A stretch of 64,000 nucleotides of DNA from Kalymmatonema hyalinum WJT4-NPBG1 (lineage in GTDB: Bacteria; Cyanobacteriota; Cyanobacteriia; Cyanobacteriales; Nostocaceae), in contig JAHHIB010000009.1 in the NCBI GenBank assembly GCA_019359075.1, positions 62,001 through 126,000 on the forward strand, in the 5' to 3' direction. The notes beneath the pieces are model-generated. The model ran no database searches and was not told the origin of the DNA. It saw nothing but the letters and a program-made list of their open reading frames with translations. The position numbers and the translations under genes were made by a program. Of the stretch, positions 55,495 through 64,000 are shown in pieces (position 1 is the stretch's first letter; each line of letters starts with the position of its first letter).

Positions 55495-55656
55495 AACAGA
55501 TTTATTAAAACTTATTAAGTATTACCTTCTTCAGTTTAACGTGCTGTGTTTCTCTATTAGCGTCCTATCCAACGGGTGCACCGGAGGCGTCCTTGGCGGT
55601 TGGCAATAAAATAAGGATGTATCCCCAGATGCTTGGGGAATTTACCAAATACAACT

Positions 55657-56061
55657 GTGAAAAAACGAGTCACCCTCACTTTCCCCAAACGCGTCGTTCA
55701 AATGCCAGTCACCTACCGATTGGCAAGAGATTTTAACGTTGCTGCAAATATTATTCGCGCTCAGGTTGCGCCAAATCAAATAGGTAAACTGGTGGTGGAA
55801 CTATCGGGAGATATTGATGAATTGGATGCAGCGATTGAGTGGATGCGATCGCAAAACATCACTGTCTCCCTAGCTTTAGGGGAAATCATCATTGATGAAG
55901 ATGTGTGCGTCCACTGTGGCTTGTGTACAGGAGTTTGCCCAACAGAAGCCTTAAAAATCGACCCCCAAACGGATAAGCTGACATTTACGCGATCGCGCTG
56001 CATTGTGTGCGAACAGTGTATTCCCACTTGTCCTGTGGAGGCAATCTCCACTAATCTGTGA
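55657..56061 (+). CDS. NIL-domain protein with two [4Fe-4S] clusters
   Basis: 134 aa from the GTG at 55657, which starts the family's KKRVTLTFPK sequence; a TTG at 55633 would add eight residues. The N-terminal NIL (ACT-like) domain is VQMPVTYRLARDFNVAANIIRAQVAPNQIGKLVVELSGD. The C-terminal ferredoxin part has CVHCGLCTGVCPTEAL and CIVCEQCIPTCPVEAI, two complete CxxCxxCxxxCP motifs. Proteins like this occur with methionine-uptake or homocysteine-forming sulfur chemistry. It is monocistronic. Confidence 0.94.
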   Translation: MKKRVTLTFPKRVVQMPVTYRLARDFNVAANIIRAQVAPNQIGKLVVELSGDIDELDAAIEWMRSQNITVSLALGEIIIDEDVCVHCGLCTGVCPTEALKIDPQTDKLTFTRSRCIVCEQCIPTCPVEAISTNL

Positions 56062-56166
56062 AGTACTCACGCTGGCAAATCTTGTGCTTGATGCCAGTCT
56101 ATGCAATACTACTCCCAGTAAAAATACGGTAAACCGATTGATTTTTTTACCTTTAGAGGAAAAACT

Positions 56167-57501
56167 ATGTTGAGCCGTTCCAAAGGAATATTTCTAGGTT
56201 TATCGGCATTGACAGTGATGCTTGGTAGTCTACCCGATAAAGCAGCTGCTGCCACGTTTGTCACCACACCGACTCCAACAGATGTGGTTACGACTTGGTC
56301 ACGCGAGGCACGAACAGCAGTAACGGTTGCAAATTCAGGTGCAGCACAAGCGGGGCGGCAGTTGGCAATAGTCAATCTCTCTGTATACGATGCGGTGAAT
56401 TCAGTAGACCGTCTATACCAGCCTTATTTTGTGAATCTTGTTGCACAACCTGGAACTTCTTCAGAAGCAGCCGCAGCCGTTGCTGCCCATACAGCACTCA
56501 GCAGCCTGTTTCCAACGCAGAAAACACGGTTTGACCAAGTGTTGGCAGGACAATTGGAGGCGATACCTGACGGTTTTGGGAAAGAGCAGGGTATAACCTT
56601 GGGGCAGAACGTTGCATCGTCACTGCTAGTGTCGCGGGCAAACGACCCCACAGACTTATCGCTCAATACACCTTTTGGTTTAACCAGTCCATCGCAGTTC
56701 CGTTCACCATCACCACCTGATGTTACTAGCCCAGAGTTTGCCGAATCATATAACCAAATTAAAGAGAAAGGGCGGCTGACCAACTCAACACGAACTCCTG
56801 AGGAAACTGAGATTGGGCTTTTTTGGGCTAATCAAACAAACACTCACAGTTCATCTGGGCAGGCGTTTCGTATAGCGGAAATTGTGGCAGACCAACAGGG
56901 CTTGGATTTGCATGAGAAGGCTAGGCTGTTTGGGCTATTGGGAATTGCAGTGGGTGATTCGGCGATCGCCGCAACGGAGTCGAAAAACACCTACAAAACC
57001 TCGCGACCACGAGACGTAATCCGCAACGGTGACAATCTTGGCAATCCATTGATTACAGGTGATCCAACTTGGGAACCATTGGTAGCTTCCACTGGCTTTG
57101 ATTATCCAAGTGTGCTATCCACTTCATCAGGGGCGACATCAGCAGTATTAGAAGCGTTCTTCGGGACAGACGAAATTGCGCTCACCGTTGATTCGCCTGC
57201 GTTGCCAGGGGTAACACGTTCATTCAGTAGCTTTTCTGACGTTGCAACGGAGGCTTCCCAGAGTCGAGTTTTTTCAGGATATCACTTCTCATTTTCAAAT
57301 AATGAGGGGCGGTTCGGTTTGGGTGACCGGATTGGAGACTACGTGGCAGCCGCATATCTGCGTCCAGTGGCAGCGACAAACCCACGTCCAGCAGCAGCGA
57401 CAAATTCACGTCCGACGACGGTACCAGAGTCAAATAGCTTAATTGGGCTATTGGCAATAGGAGTGCTGGCGCTGCGGAGGCGAAAGACTTGCTGTGTGTA
57501 A
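56167..57501 (+). CDS. Vanadium haloperoxidase-like PEP-CTERM protein
   Basis: 444 aa. Signal peptide (GLSALTVMLGSLPDKAAAA), then a vanadium-dependent haloperoxidase/PAP2-like helical body: YKTSRPRDVIRNG matches the vanadate-binding Lys-Arg region. The second motif, normally PSGHS, reads YPSVLSTSSGATSAVL, so the acid-base histidine is gone; SGYHFSFSNNEG keeps the third motif's His. The C-terminus has three degenerate RPVAATNPRP-type repeats and a sorting tail VPESNSLIGLLAIGVLALRRRK typical of cyanobacterial PEP-CTERM proteins. It is therefore exported and probably not a normal haloperoxidase. GAGGA precedes the start. Confidence 0.85.
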   Translation: MLSRSKGIFLGLSALTVMLGSLPDKAAAATFVTTPTPTDVVTTWSREARTAVTVANSGAAQAGRQLAIVNLSVYDAVNSVDRLYQPYFVNLVAQPGTSSEAAAAVAAHTALSSLFPTQKTRFDQVLAGQLEAIPDGFGKEQGITLGQNVASSLLVSRANDPTDLSLNTPFGLTSPSQFRSPSPPDVTSPEFAESYNQIKEKGRLTNSTRTPEETEIGLFWANQTNTHSSSGQAFRIAEIVADQQGLDLHEKARLFGLLGIAVGDSAIAATESKNTYKTSRPRDVIRNGDNLGNPLITGDPTWEPLVASTGFDYPSVLSTSSGATSAVLEAFFGTDEIALTVDSPALPGVTRSFSSFSDVATEASQSRVFSGYHFSFSNNEGRFGLGDRIGDYVAAAYLRPVAATNPRPAAATNSRPTTVPESNSLIGLLAIGVLALRRRKTCCV

Positions 57502-57514
57502 GCTTTAACTCAAG

Positions 57515-57620
57515 ACAACAGATTGCGCTCGCCCCAAAGGAGCGGGCGCTTTGTGCGATCGCCATATGCTTACGCGCGCGCTTGGCGCAGCCTGGCCGCA
57601 GGGCTTATGCGCAGGCACTT
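57515..57620. repeat. HIP1-rich palindromic repeat
   Basis: AGCGGGCGCTTTGTGCGATCGCC (57541-57563) and a following GCGCGCGCTTGGCGCAG stretch are units of the repeat family found inside several genes of this window. Confidence 0.55.
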
Positions 57621-57649
57621 TCACACAAATCAAATAGGATTCCTATATA

Positions 57650-58717
57650 TCAATTCAGCTTAAACACATCTGCTAGTACACCAGCATCTCCTACCAGCTT
57701 ATGCTCTGCCGGAGAATCATAAACTACCAGTAGTGAAGGTACCCTAGCTATATCTTGAAATAGAGTCATTCCCTCAGCGTGGTCATCCCTGTTTCCATAT
57801 GGGATATCAAGCACAACCTCTGGGTAATTGAGAACATTTTCAAGGCAATTAACACCATTCTTCAAACGATAAACTTGCACAGGACCATCTAAATCCATTG
57901 TTGGTCCTGCTAAAATCAACAAGTCTTCACCATCTAAAAATAAATCCCGAATTCCTAAGCCATTCAAGAAGATAAAATGCTTCTTGTATCTCTTATTTTC
58001 CTCTCCAATTGTCTTCAGTCTCAGCACTTCGGGACTAGAATTTTCTAACTCTATTTCCAGCATCACAGACCAACCTCGCAACACCGGACCGCGCAAACCC
58101 AGAAAAACTCGGTTTTGATAAACGGCTATTCCCTCAATGTCAAAGCCATTATCTTTACCTGGAATTGCAGCTTTCACAAAAAAGCCCAAATGTGGGTCAT
58201 CTGCCAAAGCTTCCATAAGCAAGTTACCCTGTTGCGTAACCTCAAGTTTGGCAGCACTCAATTGTACATCAGGATTTTCTGGATGTGGGCATGATGGAAA
58301 TAGTTCTCCATCCACCAGCGGGATACGTCCGATGATATAACGATTTGGTTCTGATGTAATTGTTGCCAGTCTTTTAATATTTTTCTCATCAGAATGTTTG
58401 GGTTTAGGTTTTTTACGTTTATAGCTATGAGAACCTATTAACCACAGGTAATAATCAGTATATGCTAACCCTTCAATATCAATTTCCTCTTCTTCAGGTG
58501 CAGGTAAACTGATAAATCCGGCTACGTGAAATTGTTTATGTTCTGCAAAATTATTGGCATCTACAAAAGATAGACGTTCAATAGTTGAGGTTTCATCTGA
58601 CCCCAACCACAAATGCTTCTCCGGGGTTAGCAGCACTGCTGAAATATTTTTACGATGTTCTTTAAAGCTATCAGTAAAAGTTAGAAAAATCTGACTTATG
58701 AGAGATGAATTGTGCAT
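57650..58717 (-). CDS. DUF3616 beta-propeller-like protein
   Basis: 355 aa. The family is recognised by the repeated 'IEG' strands: EEEIDIEGLAYTDYYLWLIGSHS, KDNGFDIEGIAVYQNRVFLGLRGP and HAEGMTL, and by the LGIRDLFLDGEDLLILAGPTMDLDGP stretch. Probably a beta-propeller; function unknown. No signal peptide. The 250 bases upstream are AT-rich (long ATATAT run at 58743-58757). The gene ends next to a HIP1-rich repeat and converges on the haloperoxidase-like gene. Confidence 0.88.
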   Translation of the reverse strand: MHNSSLISQIFLTFTDSFKEHRKNISAVLLTPEKHLWLGSDETSTIERLSFVDANNFAEHKQFHVAGFISLPAPEEEEIDIEGLAYTDYYLWLIGSHSYKRKKPKPKHSDEKNIKRLATITSEPNRYIIGRIPLVDGELFPSCPHPENPDVQLSAAKLEVTQQGNLLMEALADDPHLGFFVKAAIPGKDNGFDIEGIAVYQNRVFLGLRGPVLRGWSVMLEIELENSSPEVLRLKTIGEENKRYKKHFIFLNGLGIRDLFLDGEDLLILAGPTMDLDGPVQVYRLKNGVNCLENVLNYPEVVLDIPYGNRDDHAEGMTLFQDIARVPSLLVVYDSPAEHKLVGDAGVLADVFKLN

Positions 58718-58996
58718 TGCAAGTAACCCACAATAAAATCATAGTATATATATATAATTATTATAGTGATTAATATAACTTAAATAACAGTGTTTCCCGC
58801 AAAAATAAATGAAACGCTATCTAATCATACTCTGTCATTATAGATAGTAGAAATATCTAACTTTCAGCAGCAATATATTTCTTAATAATTAGATAAGATA
58901 AAAAATAACAAGACATAGATGAAATTGTTTAACTAATGCTACCATTCAATAACCTCATTTAGTTAGGTGTTACTATCTCAAGGTGTATCAATCAGC

Positions 58997-59965
58997 ATGA
59001 CATTAGCTACAAAACCGAAGGTCGAAACTCTAGGACATTACGCTTGTGACGCGATTCAAAAACACTTTAAGAAAACCTTAAAGTGGGAAACAGCAGTCAA
59101 GAAAGATAAAGATCCAGAAGCACTGCATCAAATGCGAGTGGGGATGCGTCGCCTACGCACGGCTGTAACTGGGTTTTCCCCAGCTGTAGATCTGCCAAAG
59201 GGTGCGAGTGATAAAAATATTGGTAAAATTGCGCGTCGTCTTGGTAATCTCCGGGATTTAGACGTGCTCAAAGAGACTTTGGAAAACTTTGAGCAATCCC
59301 ATTTACCTCGTAAAGAACAGGAGTCTCTGGAAACAGCTTTGGATGCGTTGGGTAAACAACGTGAAGAAGTACTGGCAGATGTGAAGTCAACATTAAAGGA
59401 TGAGCGTTATAAGTCTCTCAAACAGACATTAAAGGAGTGGTTCGAGGAACCATCTTATCAACCACTAGCATCTTTGCCAATTCAGCAAGTGCTACCAGAT
59501 TTACTTTTACCTGAGGTGAGTGAATTCTTTCTGCATCCAGGTTGGCTGATTGGTAGCCAAGTAGAGGGAGCAGAGATTGTTATTTCTAGAAACTGGGATT
59601 CCCAGAAGGTAGAGCAAGAATTAGCAACGAATGGGGACACTCTTCACAGTTTACGCAAACAAGCCAAACGCCTGCGCTACCAAATGGAGTTATTTAGTGA
59701 CTTATACGGCGAGTCTTATACGGCTTGTCTTGCAGAAGTAAAAAGTATCCAAGAAATTTTGGGAGGAATGCAAGATAGTGTAGTTTTAGCCGAGTGGCTT
59801 GCAGATGTCTTCAAGTCAGAAATACACTCTCAGCTTCCTACCCTTGCTTCTTTGTTAGCTCAAAATCGTTACAAGTTATGGCAGCAGTGGCAACCATTAC
59901 AGCAGCGATATCTGAAAGCTGAGACAAGACACGGATTTCATTTAACAATAATGCATCCAATGTAA
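58997..59965 (+). CDS. CHAD-domain protein
   Basis: 322 aa from the ATG at 58997 (the open frame from 58967 starts with GTG). Conserved alpha-helical histidine domain: ALHQMRVGMRRLRTAVTGF with conserved H and basic residues, then KIARRLGNLRDLDVLKETL, SLRKQAKRLRYQMELFSDLYGE and LGGMQDSVVLAEWLA. CHAD binds polyphosphate through this basic surface and often sits with CYTH domains. Here it is alone, suggesting a polyphosphate-granule protein. Confidence 0.9.
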   Translation: MTLATKPKVETLGHYACDAIQKHFKKTLKWETAVKKDKDPEALHQMRVGMRRLRTAVTGFSPAVDLPKGASDKNIGKIARRLGNLRDLDVLKETLENFEQSHLPRKEQESLETALDALGKQREEVLADVKSTLKDERYKSLKQTLKEWFEEPSYQPLASLPIQQVLPDLLLPEVSEFFLHPGWLIGSQVEGAEIVISRNWDSQKVEQELATNGDTLHSLRKQAKRLRYQMELFSDLYGESYTACLAEVKSIQEILGGMQDSVVLAEWLADVFKSEIHSQLPTLASLLAQNRYKLWQQWQPLQQRYLKAETRHGFHLTIMHPM

Positions 59966-60305
59966 GGCTTTAACTGGCGAGTAAGCTGTTCCATAAATAA
60001 GCTTGCATTATCTGGGCGGGCAAGATGCTCCGAAGTTTGCTCAACGGGGGAAACCCCCGCACGCAACTTCTCTCCAACCCACAAGAATTTGAAAAAAATT
60101 AAATGTGCAAGCTTATTTGTGCTCGAGTTTACACAAGCGGATGGGAACATAGGCGAGACAAGACATAAACGCTACTTTGGGATGACGAACAGTTAGAGGG
60201 AAAGCTTGCTTTAGCCCTTATCCCCTCATTCATGTTATTTGTGTCTTATAAATGAGATAAGGCTAACGTGTGAAGTTTCAAAAAACTTCAGCTTTTAGTT
60301 GGCAA
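59966..60305. other. Gene-free region
   Basis: 340 bases. A GGGGG/CCCCC hairpin (CGGGGGAAACCCCCG, 60045-60059) and a HIP-poor remainder; the minus-strand ORF at 59938-60150 shows no coding character. Confidence 0.35.
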
Positions 60306-60812
60306 TTAAGTCGTTAAGCCTTTGACGATCGCATTTGCCATTGCCTCTGCATTATATAAATTCATATCTTTTTGCGAATCAATAAAACAACTTTCTATAA
60401 GAATCGCAGGCATTTTTGTATTTTTGAGGACAAATAAGTGGTTACCACTCTTAACGCCGCGGTTGGAAAATCCTAGCTTGACGATTTGATTTAAGACAGA
60501 ATGAGCAATTTTACTCGCTTTTTCGCTCATAGCAAAAACTTCTGTTCCATATGCCTGACCATTGAAAAAATTGAAATGTATGGAGACAAAAACATCAACA
60601 TTAGCAGCATTAGCTGTATCGCATCTTTTTGCTAGAGATTCTTTGACTGTATCAGCCTTTGATGGTTTACATGATATTGCTTCATGCCCTAAAGCTTTTA
60701 ACTTTGCTATCACTCGATTACCGAGATCTAAAGTTAAGTTATCCTCAAGCTGTATTCCTTTAGCTCCAGTATCAGGAGGACAATTATGACCACTATCAAT
60801 TCCAAATTTCAT
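60306..60812 (-). CDS. N-acetylmuramoyl-L-alanine amidase (amidase_3)
   Basis: 168 aa from the ATG at 60812. Zinc-dependent amidase_3 domain alone: ligands in GIDSGHNCPPD (His), QLEDNLTLD (Glu) and VSIHFNFFNG (His), and the catalytic Glu in ILIESCFIDSQKD. It lacks an AMIN domain and a signal peptide, so it resembles small phage- or spore-type amidases and N-terminal-domain-free cyanobacterial ones. Cell-wall release or recycling is likely; export would need another route. Confidence 0.9.
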   Translation of the reverse strand: MKFGIDSGHNCPPDTGAKGIQLEDNLTLDLGNRVIAKLKALGHEAISCKPSKADTVKESLAKRCDTANAANVDVFVSIHFNFFNGQAYGTEVFAMSEKASKIAHSVLNQIVKLGFSNRGVKSGNHLFVLKNTKMPAILIESCFIDSQKDMNLYNAEAMANAIVKGLTT

Positions 60813-61219
60813 TGGATACACCTCAGATAATTGTGATATTTTTTTTGACAAAAGTCTAGTTGAAAGTGCCAAATTTTGTTTCTGACTTTTTCAGATGCTG
60901 CCAGTTAAGAGTTTTTGGATATTGTCAGTACTTAGTTTTAATAGACTTGAGTGCGTCAGTCCTAATTTAGTATTTGGAAAAGTCTCCTATCTTAGGATAA
61001 TCACTCATTTTTCCAGAAAAAACCAGGATACATCCACCTAATTAAATGCGTCGCTGGAAAACACAGTCGGAAGTGAAGTTACGGTTCGATGCGCGAAAAT
61101 CGGTTACATGAATTAGCAAATTCAAAAGATACGGGACTTTCATCTCAACCCCCTTAAAAGGAGTTAAGAGTGTAACAATAAGAGATGTAAAACGTTAAGC
61201 AGGCTTTCAATTTCAAGGC
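60813..61219. other. Gene-free region upstream of chlH-type gene
   Basis: About 400 bases, AT-rich, with the promoters of the divergent amidase and chlH-type genes. Apart from a CTCAACCCCCTTAAAAGGAG stretch near 61143 nothing stands out. Confidence 0.4.
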
Positions 61220-64000
61220 ATGAAACGCATTGTCCTGATTGCAGGGTTTGAATCGTTCAACGCTGACTTATACCGAAAAGCAGCTTTTTTGGCGACTTCT
61301 CGTGTCAGTGAGTTGGATATTCGCGTGTTTAGCGATCGCGACATCACCACCAAACGCGCTGAGGTAGAAGCAGCACTGAAAGATGCTGATGTGTTTTTTG
61401 GCAGCTTGCTGTTTGATTATGATCAAGTGTTGTGGTTGCGCGATTACGTCTCCCACATCCCCATCCGCCTCGTGTTCGAGTCAGCTTTGGAATTGCTGAG
61501 TTTAACCAAACTGGGCGCTTTTGCCATTGGCGATAAACCCAAAGGAATGCCCAAACCAGTTAAATTCATCTTGGACAAATTCAGCAACGGACGAGAGGAA
61601 GATAAACTCGCAGGTTATATTAGCTTTTTAAAGATAGGACCAAAGTTATTGAAATATGTGCCAGTGCAAAAGGTGCAAGACTTACGCAACTGGCTGATTA
61701 TATATGGTTACTGGAATGCCGGCGGACCAGAAAACGTTGCCGCTTTATTCTGGACACTGGCAGAAAAATACTTAGGTTTAAAAGTTGGCGACATTCCCCC
61801 GCCAGTCGAAACCCCCAATATGGGGTTACTGCATCCCGATTACCCAGGTTATTTTGAATCGCCACGGGCATACCTGGAATGGTATCAAAAATCATGTAGA
61901 GACGCGCCATGGCGCGTCTCTACAAAGCCAGTTGTGGGAATTCTCCTCTATCGCAAGCACGTTATCACCAAACAACCTTACATACCCCAACTCATCCGCC
62001 ATTTTGAAGAAGCGGGTTTGATACCATTACCCATCTTCATCAACGGTGTAGAAGGTCATGTGGCGGTGCGTGATTGGATGACAACCGACTACGAAACTCA
62101 GCAACGACAACTAGGAAATGTAGAAATTGCTTCGCTTTCTCCGGAAGCAGTCAAGATTGATGCCATTGTCTCAACCATCGGCTTTCCCCTAGTGGGTGGT
62201 CCTGCTGGTTCAATGGAAGCAGGGCGTCAGGTGGAAGTCGCAAAACGCATCCTCAATGCTAAAAATGTACCATACATTGTCGCCGCGCCACTGCTCATTC
62301 AAGATATTTCCTCTTGGACGCGCCAGGGTATCGGAGGATTGCAAAGTGTTGTGTTATACGCTTTACCAGAACTGGATGGGGCAATTGACACGGTTCCCCT
62401 TGGTGGTTTGGTGGGAGAAAAGATTTATTTAGTTCCCGAACGGGTACAGCGATTAATTGGTAGGGTAAAAAGCTGGATTAACATCAAACAAAAACCAGCA
62501 TCTGAACGGAAGATTGCAATTATTCTGTATGGGTTCCCGCCTGGTTACGGTGCTGTGGGAACAGCTGCTTTGTTAAATGTACCGCGAAGTCTACTCAAAT
62601 TTCTCCACGCACTCAAAGAGCAAGGTTACACCGTTGGGGATTTGCCGGAAGATGGGGAAGAGTTGATTCGCATGGTGAAACAGGCGGATGAGAACCCCAC
62701 CCCTACCCTGCCCGCTGGTGGGGAGGAAGTTGAATTTTCGCCTGTGAACGGGGGAGTTAGGGGGGGTTCTACTGTCAATGTCCGAACCCTAGAAAAATGG
62801 CTGGGATATCTCCGCACATCCCGCATTGAGAAACAATGGAAATCTTTGACGGGTACTGGGATTAAAACTTATGGCGATGAATTTCAGATTGGCGGTGTTC
62901 AGCTAGGGAATGTTTGGATAGGCGTGCAACCACCTTTGGGCATACAAGGCGATCCGATGCGGTTGATGTTTGAACGCGATTTAACGCCGCATCCGCAGTA
63001 CGCTGCTTTCTACAAATGGCTGCAAAATGAGTTTGAAGCTGATGGTGTTGTTCATTTTGGGATGCACGGCACTGTAGAATGGTTGCCTGGTTCTCCTTTG
63101 GGGAATACGGGTTATTCTTGGTCTGATATTTTGTTGGGAGATTTGCCTAATCTATATATATATGCGGCGAATAATCCTTCGGAATCAATTTTGGCGAAGC
63201 GTCGCGGTTATGGGGTGTTAATTTCTCACAATGTACCGCCTTATGGTCGTGCGGGTTTGTATAAGGAGTTGGTGGCGCTGCGGGATTTAATCTCGGAGTA
63301 TCGAGAAGACCCAGAGAAGAATTATGCCCTTAAGGAAGCGATTTGTAAAAAGATTGTGGACACGGGTTTAGATGCTGATTGTCCGTTTGAAGATGCTAAA
63401 CGTTTAGGGATTGGGTTTACGCCGGAGAATGTCCGGATGTTTAGTGGTCATGCTTTTAATGATTATCTCGTGAAGTTGTACGAGTATTTGCAGGTGTTGG
63501 AAAATCGTCTGTTCTCTTCTGGGTTGCATATTTTGGGGAATGCGCCGAATGAGGAGGAGATGGGGGCGTATTTGGAGGCTTATTTTGGGAATGAACCGCC
63601 AAGTCGCCTTCGCGCAGCGTCTCCGTCAGGAGAAGAACGCCAAGAGGAGGAGGAGAAGAGAATTAGAGAGTTATTGGAACAAACGACTGATGAGTTGAGG
63701 AATTTGTTGCGAGGTTTGAATGGGGAGTATATTCCGCCTGCGCCTGGTGGTGATTTGTTGCGGGATGGTGCGGGTGTTTTGCCTACGGGGAGAAATATTC
63801 ATGCTTTAGATCCTTATCGTATGCCTTCGCCTGCGGCGTATGAACGGGGACGGGAAATTGGTCAAAAAATTATCGCGCAGCATTTGGAAGAACATGGGAG
63901 TTATCCGGAGACGGTGGCGGTGATGTTGTGGGGTTTGGATGCGATTAAGACTAAGGGGGAATCTCTTGGTATTCTGTTGGAGTTGGTGGGTGCGGAACCT
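61220..64000 (+). CDS. bchH: Magnesium chelatase H subunit-type protein (partial, 927 codons)
   Basis: An ATG-start frame without stop to the right edge, so the C-terminus is outside. It has the ChlH/BchH (CobN-like) large chelatase pattern: MKRIVLIAGFESFNADLYRK, LVFESALELLSLTKLGAFAIGDKPKG, PVKFILDKFSNGREEDKLAGY, then LYRKHVITKQPYI, FERDLTPHPQYAAFYKWLQ, FGMHGTVEWLPGSPLGNTGYSW and RGYGVLISHNVPPYGRAGLYKEL. It inserts Mg2+ into protoporphyrin IX with ChlI/ChlD. The N-terminus differs from the usual ~1330-aa ChlH, so this may be the second paralogue many cyanobacteria carry. Three palindromic repeats lie inside the frame (61895, 62692, 63603), each keeping it open. Confidence 0.9.
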   Translation, partial: MKRIVLIAGFESFNADLYRKAAFLATSRVSELDIRVFSDRDITTKRAEVEAALKDADVFFGSLLFDYDQVLWLRDYVSHIPIRLVFESALELLSLTKLGAFAIGDKPKGMPKPVKFILDKFSNGREEDKLAGYISFLKIGPKLLKYVPVQKVQDLRNWLIIYGYWNAGGPENVAALFWTLAEKYLGLKVGDIPPPVETPNMGLLHPDYPGYFESPRAYLEWYQKSCRDAPWRVSTKPVVGILLYRKHVITKQPYIPQLIRHFEEAGLIPLPIFINGVEGHVAVRDWMTTDYETQQRQLGNVEIASLSPEAVKIDAIVSTIGFPLVGGPAGSMEAGRQVEVAKRILNAKNVPYIVAAPLLIQDISSWTRQGIGGLQSVVLYALPELDGAIDTVPLGGLVGEKIYLVPERVQRLIGRVKSWINIKQKPASERKIAIILYGFPPGYGAVGTAALLNVPRSLLKFLHALKEQGYTVGDLPEDGEELIRMVKQADENPTPTLPAGGEEVEFSPVNGGVRGGSTVNVRTLEKWLGYLRTSRIEKQWKSLTGTGIKTYGDEFQIGGVQLGNVWIGVQPPLGIQGDPMRLMFERDLTPHPQYAAFYKWLQNEFEADGVVHFGMHGTVEWLPGSPLGNTGYSWSDILLGDLPNLYIYAANNPSESILAKRRGYGVLISHNVPPYGRAGLYKELVALRDLISEYREDPEKNYALKEAICKKIVDTGLDADCPFEDAKRLGIGFTPENVRMFSGHAFNDYLVKLYEYLQVLENRLFSSGLHILGNAPNEEEMGAYLEAYFGNEPPSRLRAASPSGEERQEEEEKRIRELLEQTTDELRNLLRGLNGEYIPPAPGGDLLRDGAGVLPTGRNIHALDPYRMPSPAAYERGREIGQKIIAQHLEEHGSYPETVAVMLWGLDAIKTKGESLGILLELVGAEP
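61895..61924. repeat. 30-bp perfect palindrome inside chlH-type CDS
   Basis: TGTAGAGACGCGCCA followed by its exact complement; encodes CRDAPWRVST between EWYQKS and KPVVGILLY of the chelatase. The same family occurs intergenically at 38301-38331. Confidence 0.9.
62692..62769. repeat. C-rich/G-rich repeat inside chlH-type CDS
   Basis: AACCCCACCCCTACCCTGCC at one end, GGGGGAGTTAGGGGGGGTT at the other: an interrupted inverted repeat common in cyanobacterial intergenic DNA, here in frame and encoding TPTLPAGGEEVEFSPVNGGV. Confidence 0.75.
63603..63640. repeat. HIP-type repeat inside chlH-type CDS
   Basis: CGCCTTCGCGCAGCGTCTCC and a following GGAGAAG, a unit similar to that at 49454 and 35868, in frame between FGNEPP and EEEEKRI. 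Confidence 0.65.

Noticed and set aside
59938-60150. 70-codon ORF (-) after the CHAD gene
   Set aside because: Overlaps the CHAD C-terminus and shows no coding character.

Overview
The window is a chromosomal segment from a filamentous cyanobacterium, most likely of the order Nostocales. The evidence is two small photosystem II genes (psbM, psbK), a Mg-chelatase H-type gene, a TxlA-type thioredoxin, many cyanobacteria-restricted families (DUF928, DUF1816, NIL-domain ferredoxin, PEP-CTERM protein), very frequent GCGATCGC (HIP1) octamers, and abundant short palindromic and tandem repeats. No rRNA, tRNA or CRISPR array was seen.

Layout. 0.1-7.5 kb holds an aldehyde dehydrogenase with an NTF2-like partner, an RRM RNA-binding protein, an apparently intact TnpB element with a divergent ribbon-helix-helix gene, a class III aminotransferase and a DUF1338 (2-oxoadipate dioxygenase-type) protein; the enzymes would fit lysine/2-oxoadipate breakdown. 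7.5-13 kb holds a MITE, a large LRR-Roc-COR (Roco) protein between diverged direct repeats, and a Na/Pi symporter. 13.5-19.4 kb holds a haem peroxidase, oligopeptidase A, a DUF928 protein and a tandem universal stress protein. 19.4-24.5 kb holds psbM, a [2Fe-2S] ferredoxin, a pair of secreted proteins, psbK and tgt. 24.6-33.8 kb holds cobS, a PPC-domain protein with a large structured RNA just upstream, comF, a dihaem peroxidase, GNAT, a FosA-like protein, miaE and a HAD phosphatase. 33.8-35.9 kb is a nested graveyard of mobile elements: a gutted FAD monooxygenase, a TnpB element, an IS630 copy and a MITE. 35.9-42.7 kb holds a QueA-like protein, a repeat-broken DUF3291 gene, a minus-strand cluster of small redox/detoxification enzymes (VOC, two SDRs, RidA, nearby cupin), a ZIP transporter, a PRC-barrel protein and a frameshifted DUF1816 gene. 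43-49.4 kb holds a serine hydrolase, an unusual P450 with a membrane partner, an SDR, an NTF2-like lipoprotein-type protein and murG. 49.5-64 kb holds a multi-PAS GGDEF protein, a CNNM-type protein, txlA, the NIL ferredoxin, a haloperoxidase-like PEP-CTERM protein, DUF3616 and CHAD proteins, an amidase, and the first 927 codons of a chlH/bchH gene that runs off the right edge.

Main points of interest: (1) TnpB with a divergent RHH gene and a perfect palindrome between them, an arrangement whose gene pair recurs in the damaged second copy; (2) a ~450-nt highly structured RNA resembling HEARO/IscB omega RNA but with no IscB gene next to it; (3) palindromic repeats inserted into coding regions, three of them in frame in the chlH-type gene, the same peptide planted in two unrelated proteins, and one copy that frameshifts a DUF3291 gene; (4) a P450 without the usual oxygen-activation motif, sharing a leader and N-terminus with its neighbour. 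Functions are inferred from recognised motifs and families; no database search was run.
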